A program made the position numbers and the translations under genes. Positions 1-16,372 of a stretch of 60,308 nt of DNA are shown piece after piece. The notes under the pieces were generated by a model. The model ran no database searches. It saw only the letters and a program-made list of their open reading frames with translations, and was not told the origin of the DNA. Each line of letters starts with the position of its first letter. Position 1 is the stretch's first letter. The stretch is taken from contig JAIQGE010000024.1 in NCBI GenBank assembly GCA_020072815.1, positions 1 to 60,308 on the forward strand. Reading direction: 5' to 3'. The stretch is from Terriglobia bacterium. Its GTDB lineage: Bacteria > Acidobacteriota > Terriglobia > Terriglobales > Acidobacteriaceae.

Positions 1-1089
1 AAGGTGTTGTCCAAGCACAACCCCAAGATCAAGTTCCGTTCGTTTGATTCGATTGATAACGCGCCGGAAGAAAAGGCGCGCGGCATCACCATCGCCACGG
101 CGCACGTGGAGTACGAGACGCCCAACCGGCACTACGCCCACGTGGACTGCCCCGGCCACGCCGACTACATCAAGAACATGATCACCGGCGCGGCGCAGAT
201 GGATGGCGCGATCTTAGTCGTCGCCGCCACCGACGGTCCCATGCCGCAGACGCGCGAGCACGTGCTCCTGGCCCGCCAGGTCGGAGTGCCGTGCATCGTG
301 GTCGCGTTGAACAAGTGCGACGCGGTGGACGATCCGGAACTGCTGGACCTGGTGGAACTGGAAGTGCGCGAGCTGCTCAAGAGCTACAAGTTCCCGGGCG
401 ACGACGTGCCGGTGGTGCGTCTCTCCGCGCTGGGCGCGTTGAACGGCGAAGAGAAGTGGGAAAAGCAGGTGGACGAGCTGATGGCCGCGGTGGACAAGTA
501 CGTTCCGCTGCCGGCGCGCGACATTGATAAGCCGTTCCTGATGCCGATTGAAGACATCTTCTCCATCTCCGGCCGCGGCACGGTCGTAACGGGCCGCATC
601 GAGCGCGGCAAGGTGAAGGTGGGCGAGGAAGTGGAGATCGTGGGCTTCCGCGACACGCGCAAGACGGTGGTCACGGGCGTGGAGATGTTCAAGAAGCAGT
701 TGGACGAAGGCATGGCGGGCGACAACGCGGGACTGCTTCTGCGCGGTATCGGCAAAGACGACGTGGAGCGCGGCATGGTGCTGGCCAAGCCTGGTTCAAT
801 TACGCCGCACACCAAGTTCAAGGCCGAGATCTACGTGTTGAATAAGGAAGAAGGCGGGCGGCATACGCCGTTCTTCAAAGGCTATCGTCCGCAGTTCTAC
901 TTCCGCACCACGGACGTTACGGGCGTGGCGGAGTTGCCGGCGGGCACCGAGATGGTGATGCCGGGGGACAACGTGTCGCTGACCATTGAACTGATTACGC
1001 CAGTGGCCATGGAAAAGGGCCTGCGCTTCGCCATCCGCGAAGGCGGAAGGACGGTAGGGGCAGGCACCATTTCAGAGATCATTCAGTAA
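1..1089 (+). CDS. tuf: Elongation factor Tu, 5'-truncated by the window edge
   Basis: This GTPase delivers aminoacyl-tRNA to the ribosomal A site. The reading frame is open from the first base, and the protein enters at the switch I region, so the N-terminal P-loop lies upstream of the window. The G3 motif DCPGHAD and the G4 motif NKCD are visible, followed by domains 2 and 3. The C-terminal residues end at a TAA at 1087. The GTG at 4 is an internal valine codon and not a start. It is followed by rpmG, tRNA-Trp, secE and nusG, the order expected for the tuf copy next to the rpoBC block. Identification is certain; only the 5' end is missing. Confidence 0.98.
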   Translation, partial: KVLSKHNPKIKFRSFDSIDNAPEEKARGITIATAHVEYETPNRHYAHVDCPGHADYIKNMITGAAQMDGAILVVAATDGPMPQTREHVLLARQVGVPCIVVALNKCDAVDDPELLDLVELEVRELLKSYKFPGDDVPVVRLSALGALNGEEKWEKQVDELMAAVDKYVPLPARDIDKPFLMPIEDIFSISGRGTVVTGRIERGKVKVGEEVEIVGFRDTRKTVVTGVEMFKKQLDEGMAGDNAGLLLRGIGKDDVERGMVLAKPGSITPHTKFKAEIYVLNKEEGGRHTPFFKGYRPQFYFRTTDVTGVAELPAGTEMVMPGDNVSLTIELITPVAMEKGLRFAIREGGRTVGAGTISEIIQ

Positions 1090-1103
1090 GGAAGGGATTT
1101 AGC

Positions 1104-1265
1104 AATTGCCAGAATTGACAATTGCCAAAGAATCCAAATTGAGGCGACGAGCGGGCGTGAGCGAAAGCGGAAGCCCGCTGCCGAAATCCTGAGGGCCAGG
1201 CCCGAAGGATCTGGTAGCAACAAGGCAATTTCGGCGATGTTTGGCAATCTTGGCAATTGTGGCAA
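1104..1265. repeat. Intergenic inverted repeat (AATTGCC family, copy 1)
   Basis: The left arm (about 1104-1142) carries repeated CAATTGCC-type words. The right arm (about 1223-1262) carries the complementary GGCAAT words, so the whole spacer can fold back on itself. A smaller hairpin at 1151-1178 is nested in the middle. Very similar arms recur in the nusG-rplK spacer and, as a partial copy, near 49219-49262. It looks like a dispersed non-coding palindromic element; no coding frame is supported. Confidence 0.75.
1151..1178. repeat. Nested hairpin unit with GAAA-type centre, copy 1
   Basis: GCGGGC at 1151-1156 pairs with GCCCGC at 1173-1178, enclosing a GTGAGCGAAAGCGG core. A second copy with the same core is at 4019-4046. 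The outermost pair differs between copies (G-C here, T-A there), so pairing is kept by a compensatory change. Confidence 0.7.
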
Positions 1266-1286
1266 TGAAGAAGGGGCTGGGTTTTT

Positions 1287-1436
1287 ATGAGAGAAATCGT
1301 GACATTGGCGTGCGGCGATTGCAAAGAACGCAACTACTCGACGACCAAGAACAAGAAGACAACGACCGGTCGTCTGGAGTTCAAAAAGTTTTGCAAGCGC
1401 TGCCGCAAACACACGCCGCACAAGGAAGTTAAATAG
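1287..1436 (+). CDS. rpmG: 50S ribosomal protein L33
   Basis: This is a 49-residue basic protein of the large ribosomal subunit. It opens with [17 protein letters not shown] and ends with KHTPHKEVK. The two cysteine pairs (CxxC near residues 9-12 and CKRC near 38-41) mark the zinc-binding form of L33. The length matches the family. The start is an ATG at 1287; the upstream GAAGAAGGGG stretch can serve as ribosome binding site. It sits between tuf and tRNA-Trp, as in many bacteria, and is probably co-transcribed with the secE-nusG block. Confidence 0.96.
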   Translation: MREIVTLACGDCKERNYSTTKNKKTTTGRLEFKKFCKRCRKHTPHKEVK

Positions 1437-1540
1437 ATTGGGTAATTGAGTAGTTTCGTAATCGGGTAATTGAGCGATCGGCTACGAATGTCCGGATCAG
1501 ATTACCCAATTACCAATTTTAGCAATTACTCAATCTTCGG

Positions 1541-1616
1541 AGGGGCGTAAGCTCAACGGCTAAACTGCCGGTCTCCAAAACCGGACTTGGGGGTTCGAAT
1601 CCCTCCGCCCCTGCCA
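1541..1616 (+). tRNA. tRNA-Trp (anticodon CCA)
   Basis: A seven-base-pair acceptor stem joins AGGGGCG (1541-1547) to CGCCCCT (1606-1612). The anticodon arm CCGGT-CTCCAAA-ACCGG places CCA at positions 34-36. The T arm has the loop TTCGAAT. Discriminator G is at 1613 and CCA is encoded at 1614-1616. It lies between rpmG and secE, a widely conserved position for tRNA-Trp. Confidence 0.97.
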
Positions 1617-1670
1617 AATTTTGATTGCGGGACTGAACACGGGTACTGAGAAGAAGACAGGTAGGACACC

Positions 1671-1922
1671 ATGGCAAAAACGGCAATCATGACGCGTGAA
1701 GACCGGAGTCTGGGCAACCGGATCAAGCAGTTTCCTTCGCGCACCAAGAATTTTCTGGTGGACGTCCGCAATGAAATGCGGAAGGTCACCTTTCCCAGCC
1801 GGAAAGAGGTCCAGGCGACCACCCTGGTGGTGATCATTACCGTGATTCTTTTTGGCGTGTATTTCTTTGTCCTGGACCAGGCCTTTACCCCTGCTGTTGC
1901 CTGGGTGTTGAAGCATAAGTAA
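1671..1922 (+). CDS. secE: Preprotein translocase subunit SecE
   Basis: SecE is the small membrane subunit that clamps SecY in the protein-export channel. The 83-residue protein has an amphipathic N-terminal half with the typical NEMRKVTFPSRKEV signature near residues 34-47. One transmembrane helix follows (about residues 49-70). The length fits the single-helix SecE of most bacteria. The ATG at 1671 follows an AGGTAGGACACC stretch that supplies a Shine-Dalgarno. It precedes nusG by about 20 bases, the classic secE-nusG pair. Confidence 0.96.
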   Translation: MAKTAIMTREDRSLGNRIKQFPSRTKNFLVDVRNEMRKVTFPSRKEVQATTLVVIITVILFGVYFFVLDQAFTPAVAWVLKHK

Positions 1923-1944
1923 CTCCGGAAGGTTGATGGGAAGC

Positions 1945-2595
1945 ATGGAAGAGCAAAAAACAGCTGGAACCAGCGGGACTGAGCCAGAAGCCGGCGTGGC
2001 GCCTGCTGCGGCGGCGGCGGCGGCGGAAAACGTCAACCCGAACATGAAGTGGTACATCATCCACTCCTATTCAGGTTTTGAGCGGAAGGTGAAGGAGTCG
2101 CTGGAAACACGTGTAGCCGCGTTCGGGCTGGAGTCGAAGATCGGCAAGGTTGTCATTCCAACGGAACCTGTCACCGAGATCCGCGGTGGCAAGAAGTACA
2201 CCGTGGAACGGATGTTCTATCCCGGCTATGTTCTGGTGCAGATGGACCTGACAGGTTTTCGTACCGGTGGTGAAGGCGACCACGTTTGGCATGTGGTGAA
2301 GTCCACGCCGCGGGTGACGGGCTTCGTCGGCACGGCCAATGATCCTACGCCGCTGTCCGAAGACGAAGTCAACCAGATCATCTACCGGGTGAACGTAGGT
2401 AAGGACAAGCCCAAGATCAAGGTCAAGTTCGAAAAGAACGAGACCGTGAAAATCACCGATGGTCCGTTCGCAACCTTCACCGGCACAGTGGACGAAGTCA
2501 ATGAAGATCGCGAGACCCTCAAGGTGATGGTGACGATATTCGGCCGCGCGACTCCGGTGGAGCTGGAGTTCGGGCAGGTGGAAAAAGTGGCATAG
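1945..2595 (+). CDS. nusG: Transcription termination/antitermination factor NusG
   Basis: NusG binds RNA polymerase and links it to Rho or to the ribosome. The NGN domain begins at the KWYIIHSYSGFE motif after an Ala/Glu-rich N-terminal extension of about 30 residues. The C-terminal KOW domain contains VKITDGPFATFTG. The start is uncertain. Candidates are TTG 1933, ATG 1936 and ATG 1945; I prefer 1945 (216 residues) because GGAAGG at 1927-1932 is too close to the ATG at 1936. The low-complexity extension is unusual but probably disordered. Confidence 0.95.
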   Translation: MEEQKTAGTSGTEPEAGVAPAAAAAAAENVNPNMKWYIIHSYSGFERKVKESLETRVAAFGLESKIGKVVIPTEPVTEIRGGKKYTVERMFYPGYVLVQMDLTGFRTGGEGDHVWHVVKSTPRVTGFVGTANDPTPLSEDEVNQIIYRVNVGKDKPKIKVKFEKNETVKITDGPFATFTGTVDEVNEDRETLKVMVTIFGRATPVELEFGQVEKVA

Positions 2596-2714
2596 CAATT
2601 GCCAAAATTGAAAATTGCCAAAGAATCCAGATTGAAAAGCCGCAGTACTGGCAGTTGGGATGAACAAGCAATTTCGGCGATCTTTGGCAATCTTGGCAAT
2701 TCTGGCAATTGCAG
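2596..2714. repeat. Intergenic inverted repeat (AATTGCC family, copy 2)
   Basis: The arms at about 2596-2636 and 2667-2712 match the arms of the element at 1104-1265 almost word for word and are inverted relative to each other. The nested hairpin found in copy 1 is absent here. The element fills the nusG-rplK spacer and ends before the L11 start. Confidence 0.75.
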
Positions 2715-2782
2715 AAAACAACGAGAATTAAGGAGCACAGGCAAGAGTGCCTGTGCCACACACGTCAAGGTCAGGAAAACAG

Positions 2783-3217
2783 ATGGCACCGAAAAAAGTA
2801 CAAGGTCAAGTCAAGCTGCAGATTGAAGCCGGGAAAGCGACTCCGGCGCCGCCGGTGGGTCCCGCGTTGGGCCAGGCGCAGATCAACATCATGGAGTTCT
2901 GCAAGCAGTTCAACGCTCGCACGCAGAACAAAGAGATGGCTGGGCTGATTATTCCCGTGGTGATCACGGTTTACACCGACCGTTCGTTCACCTTCATCAC
3001 CAAGACGCCGCCGGCTTCAATTCTGCTCAAGCGGGCCGCCGGCATCGCCAAAGGCTCCGGCGCGCCGAACAAAGATAAAGTCGGCAAGGTGACGGAGAAA
3101 CAGGTCATGGAGATTGCCAAGCAGAAGATGCCGGACCTGAACGCCGCCTCGCTGGACGCAGCCATCAAGAGCGTGAAGGGCACCGCCCGCAGCATGGGCA
3201 TTGAAGTCACAGCTTAG
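2783..3217 (+). CDS. rplK: 50S ribosomal protein L11
   Basis: L11 forms the base of the ribosomal stalk and the GTPase-associated centre. The 144-residue product begins [14 protein letters not shown], with the proline-rich hinge [11 protein letters not shown] near residues 21-31. The C-terminal rRNA-binding domain ends in ARSMGIEV. An in-frame upstream ATG at 2747 exists, but its extra codons lie in repeat-derived DNA. The ATG at 2783 gives the family length and has AGGAAAA upstream. First gene of the rplKAJL set. Confidence 0.97.
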   Translation: MAPKKVQGQVKLQIEAGKATPAPPVGPALGQAQINIMEFCKQFNARTQNKEMAGLIIPVVITVYTDRSFTFITKTPPASILLKRAAGIAKGSGAPNKDKVGKVTEKQVMEIAKQKMPDLNAASLDAAIKSVKGTARSMGIEVTA

Positions 3218-3299
3218 GTACTTGTGAACCAGGTTTTGTAAATCGCTAACACCACGGCGACGAAGAAGAACCCGGCGCGGTGGGAGATAAGGAAATGCA

Positions 3300-4010
3300 A
3301 TGAGCCGTAAAACAGGAAAGAATGTCACGAAAGCTCGCGCAGCAGTGGAGCAGCGTTCCTATTTGCTGAACGACGCTGTCGCGCTGTTGCAAAAAGTTAA
3401 ATTCGCCAAGTTTGACGAGACGGTAGAAGTCACCCTCCGGCTGGGCGTTGATCCCAAACACGCTGACCAAATGGTCCGCGGTACCGTGGTGTTGCCGCAC
3501 GGCCTGGGCAAGTCGAAGAAAGTCCTGGTGATCGCCAGCGGCGAAAAAGTCCGCGAAGCTGAAGCCGCCGGAGCCGACATCGTGGGCGGCGAGGAGATGG
3601 TGGAAAAAATCCAGAAAGAAAACTGGACGGATTTTGACGCCGTAATCTCCACCCCGGACATGATGAAGTCGGTGGGCAAGCTGGGCAAGGTGCTGGGTCC
3701 CAAAGGACTCATGCCCAACCCCAAGACGGGGACCGTTACCTTTGATATCGCCAACGCGGTGAAGGAAATCAAGGCCGGTAAAGTGGAATTTCGCACCGAC
3801 AAAACAGCGCTGGTGCACGTGCCGGTGGGCAAGATCTCTTTCAGCCCGGACAAACTGGTGGAGAACGCCACCACGGTCATCAGCAGCGTGGTCAAGGCCA
3901 AGCCTGCGGCGGCCAAAGGCAAATACATCAAAGCAGCGTACATCTCTTCCACCATGGGACCGGGTGTTTCGGTTGACACTACCGCGGTTGAAGCTGCGGC
4001 GAAAGCTTGA
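3300..4010 (+). CDS. rplA: 50S ribosomal protein L1
   Basis: L1 forms the mobile L1 stalk at the ribosomal E site and in many bacteria represses its own operon. The 236-residue protein has the family length. The conserved [10 protein letters not shown] loop is present, within the block [14 protein letters not shown] near residues 132-145. The ATG at 3300 follows a GATAAGGAA Shine-Dalgarno. It lies 82 bases after rplK. Confidence 0.97.
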   Translation: MSRKTGKNVTKARAAVEQRSYLLNDAVALLQKVKFAKFDETVEVTLRLGVDPKHADQMVRGTVVLPHGLGKSKKVLVIASGEKVREAEAAGADIVGGEEMVEKIQKENWTDFDAVISTPDMMKSVGKLGKVLGPKGLMPNPKTGTVTFDIANAVKEIKAGKVEFRTDKTALVHVPVGKISFSPDKLVENATTVISSVVKAKPAAAKGKYIKAAYISSTMGPGVSVDTTAVEAAAKA

Positions 4011-4018
4011 GGCGTTAA

Positions 4019-4046
4019 TCGGGCGTGAGCGAAAGCGGGAGCCCGA
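4019..4046. repeat. Hairpin unit copy 2, in the rplJ leader
   Basis: TCGGGC (4019-4024) pairs with GCCCGA (4041-4046) around the same GTGAGCGAAAGCGG core seen at 1151-1178. The following bases, TGCCGAAATCC, are also shared. It lies in the rplA-rplJ gap, where the L10 autoregulatory leader is expected, but the shared copy near tuf suggests a dispersed element rather than an L10-specific site. Confidence 0.65.
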
Positions 4047-4112
4047 TGCCGAAATCCCGAGCCTAGCGAGGGAGCTCCTCCAAAAAGCCGGGTAAAAGAT
4101 AAGGATCAAACA

Positions 4113-4664
4113 ATGGCGGTTACAAAAGCAAAAAAAGCCGAACAGATTGAAAAGCTCAGCGTGGAGCTGAAACAGGCCAGCAGCATGATTGTCGGCACGT
4201 TTTCCAAGCTCACGGTGGCCAAAGATTTTGAGTTGCGCAAGACGGTCCGCTCCGCGGGGGCGCGCTACAAAGTGGTGAAAAACACGCTGGCGCAGCGGGC
4301 GTCGGAAGGCACCAAGGTTTCCGAAGCGCTGAAGGGCTTGAAGGGTGTCACGTCCATCGCTTACACCAGCGGCGATCCCGTGGCCCTGGCCAAGGCGCTG
4401 GACAAGTACGCGAAAGACAATCCGGAATTCACTTTCAAGGCCGGCATTCTGGAAGGCCGCCTGATCTCCATGAAAGAGGTCAAGGCGCTGGCCACCATGC
4501 CGTCCAAGGAAGAGATCTACGCCAAGCTGCTGTTCCTGATCCAAGCTCCGGCGCAGCGGTTGGTCACGGTGATGAACGCCGCAGGCCGCGATTTGGCCGT
4601 GGTGATCAACCAGGGTGTGGAGAAGAAAAAGTTCAAGGACTCCGGCGAAGCTGCCAGCAGCTAA
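4113..4664 (+). CDS. rplJ: 50S ribosomal protein L10
   Basis: L10 anchors the L7/L12 dimers to the ribosome. The 183-residue protein has the conserved N-terminal rRNA-binding domain, with [13 protein letters not shown] near residues 50-62. A C-terminal helix binds L7/L12. The start is ATG 4113, with AAGGATC upstream. The 102-base gap from rplA contains the hairpin unit at 4019-4046. rplL follows after about 155 bases. Confidence 0.97.
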   Translation: MAVTKAKKAEQIEKLSVELKQASSMIVGTFSKLTVAKDFELRKTVRSAGARYKVVKNTLAQRASEGTKVSEALKGLKGVTSIAYTSGDPVALAKALDKYAKDNPEFTFKAGILEGRLISMKEVKALATMPSKEEIYAKLLFLIQAPAQRLVTVMNAAGRDLAVVINQGVEKKKFKDSGEAASS

Positions 4665-4819
4665 GCCGGGTTCCAGCCTGGACGGGCCCGTGCTGGCCGG
4701 TTCAGGAGAAGTTTCTCGCTGTCAAAGACTCACGTGGCGCATGTCTGGGCGCAATGGAACGCGATGGGATGATGCGGCGAATCAGCACAAATGACTTCAG
4801 AAACTTGGGAGAGAAGACA

Positions 4820-5197
4820 ATGGCAGATTTGCAGCAATTGGAAGATCAAATTGTTGGGCTCAGCTTGCTTGACGCAGCCCAGCTCGTAAAGAAGCTCGAA
4901 GAGCGCCTCGGAGTCTCCGCGGCCGCAGCAGCCCCAGTGGCCGTGGCGGGTGGCGGAGCGGCAGCCGCAGCTCCAGTGGAAGAGAAGACCGAATTCACCG
5001 TGGTCCTGACCGGCGCGGGCGCCAACAAGATCAATGTAATCAAGGCCGTGCGCGAAGTCACCAGCCTGGGCTTGAAAGAAGCCAAAGACCTGGTGGATGG
5101 CGCCCCCAAGAGCATCAAGGAGAACGTTTCCAAGGAAGAAGCCGAGACCATCAAGAAGAAGTTCATTGATGCCGGCGCTACCGTTGAAGTCAAGTAA
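4820..5197 (+). CDS. rplL: 50S ribosomal protein L7/L12
   Basis: This is the stalk protein that recruits translational GTPases. The 125-residue product has the N-terminal dimerization segment [13 protein letters not shown]. An Ala/Gly/Pro-rich hinge spans about residues 36-58. The C-terminal domain ends in [13 protein letters not shown], with the conserved [13 protein letters not shown] helix. The in-frame upstream ATG at 4754 adds 22 unrelated residues; the ATG at 4820, preceded by GGGAGAG, gives the family start. Confidence 0.97.
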   Translation: MADLQQLEDQIVGLSLLDAAQLVKKLEERLGVSAAAAAPVAVAGGGAAAAAPVEEKTEFTVVLTGAGANKINVIKAVREVTSLGLKEAKDLVDGAPKSIKENVSKEEAETIKKKFIDAGATVEVK

Positions 5198-5758
5198 CTC
5201 CAGGCTCCCAAGGGCTGAAATTGCAGTTTAGTGCGTAGCGGGTGGTCCCCAAAGCAGCAAAAACCGGGGACGCGGCTGGCCACGGGCGGAAGCTAGCCGG
5301 GCCCGCTAAGCATTTTTATCGCCAATGGGGTTGAATCCGGAAGAGGGTTTCTGTTATCAAATAGATACGGTAATTCTCTTCCAAAACCGGAATTATTCAG
5401 GATTGCAGGCAGCGTGGTGCTCTGGGCTGGCGTGGCCCGGAGTCGTAGCTTGGCCTGCCGATTGTTGTCTTTTTGCAACAGGTCTGTGAGTAGCGGACCG
5501 CAGAACGGTTCTTAGACACGGGCGCGGACAAACACAATTCAGTCTTTCAAGATTTCGCTATCGCGGCGTCTTCGGAGATTTTTGTCTCCGCGGACCCGCG
5601 TTGCCGTGTCTTCATGCCCCGTGCGTAGTGCAGCGTGCTTGAAGCTGCATAGTTAACAGGTTTCGCCCTGGAAAAGCAAGAGATTTTCCGGAGCAGGCCC
5701 TTACCCGAAGTTCGCCACCTAGAGCGAGCGGCGAGTGCAACGCATTTAGGAGTAATTC
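5198..5758 (+). other. rplL-rpoB spacer (561 bases), no gene
   Basis: No coding frame with support is present. A short GGAGA/TCTCC hairpin lies near 5575-5590. The Shine-Dalgarno TAGGAG lies just before rpoB. A spacer of this size could hold a promoter or an attenuator for rpoBC, but I see no strong consensus promoter and no clear terminator. Confidence 0.5.
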
Positions 5759-10231
<4,473 letters not shown>

Positions 10232-10243
10232 AAACCCGGCCGT

Positions 10244-10281
10244 GTCTCAACTCCGGGGAGCGAACCGGCTGGGGTTGAGAC
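10244..10281 (+). promoter_or_regulatory. Hairpin in the rpoB-rpoC spacer
   Basis: GTCTCAACTCC (10244-10254) pairs with GGGGTTGAGAC (10271-10281) across a 16-base loop, with one G-T pair. No T-run follows, so it is not an intrinsic terminator. It may stabilise or mark a processing site between the rpoB and rpoC messages. Confidence 0.45.
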
Positions 10282-10340
10282 CTATAAAGCTTCATAAGCC
10301 GGGAGCCGCCGCGGTGGCGTAAAAGCCGCAGGAGGACACC

Positions 10341-14528
<4,188 letters not shown>

Positions 14529-14556
14529 ACAGTTGTTTAATGATTAGTAATCAATC

Positions 14557-14590
14557 GCGGGCTGGAGAAATCCAGCCCGCTTTTTTATTT
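14557..14590 (+). terminator. Intrinsic terminator of the rpoBC operon
   Basis: A perfect 10-base-pair stem (GCGGGCTGGA at 14557-14566 with TCCAGCCCGC at 14571-14580) has a GAAA tetraloop. Six T residues follow at 14581-14586. It marks the boundary between the housekeeping block and the accessory island. Confidence 0.95.
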
Positions 14591-14660
14591 TACCTTAGGA
14601 ATGATCCGCAATACACTTTGCGATGAAGCGGAACGGGGGAGAGAATTACCGAGAAAGGTT

Positions 14661-15389
14661 ATGCCAGTGACAATCGACGAAAAACTAGAGGAGCTTATCA
14701 CGAGAGCCTGGAACACAGTCCAGATCTATAGGTATGATTGGCAGGCGCGTGTAGGTGCATTTCTTCGAGCCGCGGGTTTGGAAGATACGAAGAAGGAATT
14801 CGATAATATTATTTTGCATGGCTCCGATTGGGACTCGACGAGAGCCGCTTTGATTGGGCTTCTCGAAGGAACAGCTATCAGAGTGGCTCAGAATCGATCG
14901 CAAATAGATGCCGCGGTCCGCACCGGTCCCAAGGCTACTGATTCAAGAAAGATTTTTGTGGTACATGGTCACGACAGCCAGACTAAGGAATCAGTGGCTC
15001 GCTTTCTGGAGCGCATCGGACTGGAGCCAGTAATCCTTCATGAACAACCGAGCTCCGGGCTTACCGTTCCCGAAAAGCTTGAAGCATTTTCAGCAGTGGG
15101 CTTCGCAGTCATTTTGCTCACGCCTGATGATATTGGCGGTCTAGCGTCCGAACCCGACAAACTCAACCCGCGTGCCCGTCAGAACGTGATATTGGAGCTC
15201 GGCTACTTCCTAGGAAAGCTGTCTCGCCGAAGAGTATGTGCTCTCTACAAGAACATTGAGATCCCGTCCGATTATCAGGGAGTGCTGTATGTCGAGTACG
15301 ATGCATCAGGAGGATGGCGCACAAAACTGGCACAAGAACTCGTTGAGGCCGGTTTCTCGATCAATCTGGAAGCGCTGCTGAAATCCTGA
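14661..15389 (+). CDS. TIR-like nucleotide-binding protein (PF10137-type)
   Basis: This is a 242-residue protein whose C-terminal two thirds (about residues 96-230) match the 'predicted nucleotide-binding protein containing TIR-like domain' family (PF10137). The block KIFVVHGHD at 97-105 opens the domain. ILLTPDDIGG and the RQNVILELGYFLGKL helix follow, with Glu179 as candidate catalytic acid by analogy with TIR NADases. The N-terminal 90 residues are predicted helical and have no assignment. Related domains act as NAD-degrading effectors in CBASS/Pycsar-like defence, but no cyclase is encoded nearby. The start at 14661 has GAGAAAGG upstream; an earlier ATG at 14601 has a poor ribosome site. 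Local DNA is more AT-rich than the flanking operon, which suggests transfer. Confidence 0.8.
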   Translation: MPVTIDEKLEELITRAWNTVQIYRYDWQARVGAFLRAAGLEDTKKEFDNIILHGSDWDSTRAALIGLLEGTAIRVAQNRSQIDAAVRTGPKATDSRKIFVVHGHDSQTKESVARFLERIGLEPVILHEQPSSGLTVPEKLEAFSAVGFAVILLTPDDIGGLASEPDKLNPRARQNVILELGYFLGKLSRRRVCALYKNIEIPSDYQGVLYVEYDASGGWRTKLAQELVEAGFSINLEALLKS

Positions 15390-15480
15390 CCCTATCTGTT
15401 GGCGCGCGCCTGAAGCAGATACGTCCAAAGGCGACATTAGGGAGGAGCCCCAATGCACAATTCCGGAGCGCTCGGAACGT

Positions 15481-15738
15481 TCAGCGGGTTTTGCGCATCT
15501 GGTCGAAGCGTTTGGCGAGATCTAGAAACGAGATTCCCAGAGCATCACAGACTTCGGCCATGTCGACAACGTCAATGCGGCGGTCACCCAGTTCATATTT
15601 GCTGACGAACCCTTGTGAGCGGCCCATCTTTCGGCTGAGTTCGTCCTGGATCATGCCGATCTCTTCCCGGGCCTGGCGCAGGAGTTGACGCAAGAGCTGG
15701 CGGTTCTTCTGCTGCCGGGGTGATTTGCGCTTTTCCAT
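15481..15738 (-). CDS. XRE-family helix-turn-helix regulator
   Basis: This small 85-residue DNA-binding protein carries one HTH_XRE domain (about residues 14-75). The recognition-helix region reads GRSQGFVSKYELGDRR. After a basic N-terminus, the rest follows the usual five-helix arrangement. It lies 18 bases downstream of the ribbon-helix-helix gene on the same strand, so the two are probably one transcript. Stand-alone XRE proteins of this size often repress their own promoter or pair with a small partner; which applies here cannot be seen. Confidence 0.85.
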   Translation of the reverse strand: MEKRKSPRQQKNRQLLRQLLRQAREEIGMIQDELSRKMGRSQGFVSKYELGDRRIDVVDMAEVCDALGISFLDLAKRFDQMRKTR

Positions 15739-15756
15739 TGGCGACTGAGCGCGCGG

Positions 15757-15936
15757 TTATTGGCCTTTCGGCTTCTTTGCAGGCTGCGACGGATGTTTTT
15801 CCACGTATTGCTGGATAAAATCGATCAACACGTCTGTCATCTTTTTGCCTTCTGCAGCCGTGGCAGCTTTGAAGGCGTCATGCAGGCCCGCCTCGACGTT
15901 CAGGTTCATGCGCTTCCACCTTGGCTCTTTGGCCAT
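15757..15936 (-). CDS. Small ribbon-helix-helix DNA-binding protein
   Basis: This is a 59-residue protein. The segment RMNLNVEAGLHDAFKAATAA followed by EGKKMTDVLIDFI is typical of ParG/CopG-type ribbon-helix-helix folds: a beta strand that reads DNA, then two helices. A basic, proline-rich tail follows. An upstream in-frame ATG at 16017 exists. The ATG at 15936 is preferred because GGGAGGTGAG stands right before it and because the longer form would run through the divergent promoter. It heads a two-gene unit with the XRE gene. Confidence 0.8.
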   Translation of the reverse strand: MAKEPRWKRMNLNVEAGLHDAFKAATAAEGKKMTDVLIDFIQQYVEKHPSQPAKKPKGQ

Positions 15937-15977
15937 TCCGCTCACCTCCCGGGAGTCAAGAGATGAGCTTATATGTT

Positions 15978-16049
15978 TATGAGTAATTTCGCATTGACAG
16001 AAATAGATCATACTCATATACTCATAATGAAGTCAAGGTAATTTCGCAT
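15978..16049. promoter_or_regulatory. Operator-like repeats in the divergent spacer
   Basis: TACTCATA occurs twice in direct tandem (16011-16018 and 16019-16026), and its reverse complement TTATGAGTA lies at 15978-15986. A second pair of direct repeats, GTAATTTCGCAT, lies at 15983-15994 and 16038-16049. The repeats bracket the + strand promoter, as expected of operator sites for the ribbon-helix-helix or XRE protein encoded next to them. The repeats are seen directly; the binding is inferred. Confidence 0.6.
15994..16022 (+). promoter_or_regulatory. Sigma70-type promoter
   Basis: TTGACA at 15994-15999 and TATACT at 16017-16022 are separated by exactly 17 bases, a near-perfect housekeeping promoter. 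It points at the small gene starting at 16048, leaving a leader of about 20 bases. The -10 box overlaps the tandem TACTCATA repeats, so a protein bound there would block polymerase. Confidence 0.8.
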
Positions 16050-16359
16050 GACCGCTACCAAGCGTAAGAACAAATCCGGACGCTCAACCCGCAACCAGCC
16101 CCAAGTCCGCAGCGGAAAAACGTCCAACCTCTACCGCCCGCTGGGCTCCTTTCCCTTTCCGCAGGTGTGCGGCAAGACCATCACGGACGTCTACGTGACG
16201 ACAGACAGTGACCTGAACTGCCTCACGATCTCTTTCGACGACAATACCGAGCTGGTTCTTGATGTTGAGCCCTGCGTGCGTTTCGCGGCTGACTATTCCG
16301 CCTGGAAGAACGGTAACCAGCGCGTCATCAAACGCTGGCCGCTTGTTCGCAGCAAGTAG
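16048..16359 (+). CDS. Hypothetical small protein, first of a divergent pair
   Basis: I do not recognise this 103-residue protein. The first 30 residues are basic and low in complexity (Lys, Arg, Ser, Asn). The rest has alternating hydrophobic strands (GKTITDVYVTTDSDLNC, then LTISFDDNTELVLDVEP) and a basic C-terminus, suggesting a small beta-rich fold. The start is ATG 16048, with AAGG upstream and a strong promoter about 25 bases before it. It is divergent from the ribbon-helix-helix/XRE genes and shares their operator region, so it is likely controlled by them. Confidence 0.65.
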   Translation: MTATKRKNKSGRSTRNQPQVRSGKTSNLYRPLGSFPFPQVCGKTITDVYVTTDSDLNCLTISFDDNTELVLDVEPCVRFAADYSAWKNGNQRVIKRWPLVRSK

Positions 16360-16372
16360 TTTCCTTTGAGCT

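Noticed and set aside
3246-4544. Long - strand frame opposite rplA and rplJ
   Set aside because: It overlaps two essential ribosomal genes; the sequence is low-complexity His/Arg/Phe of shadow type.
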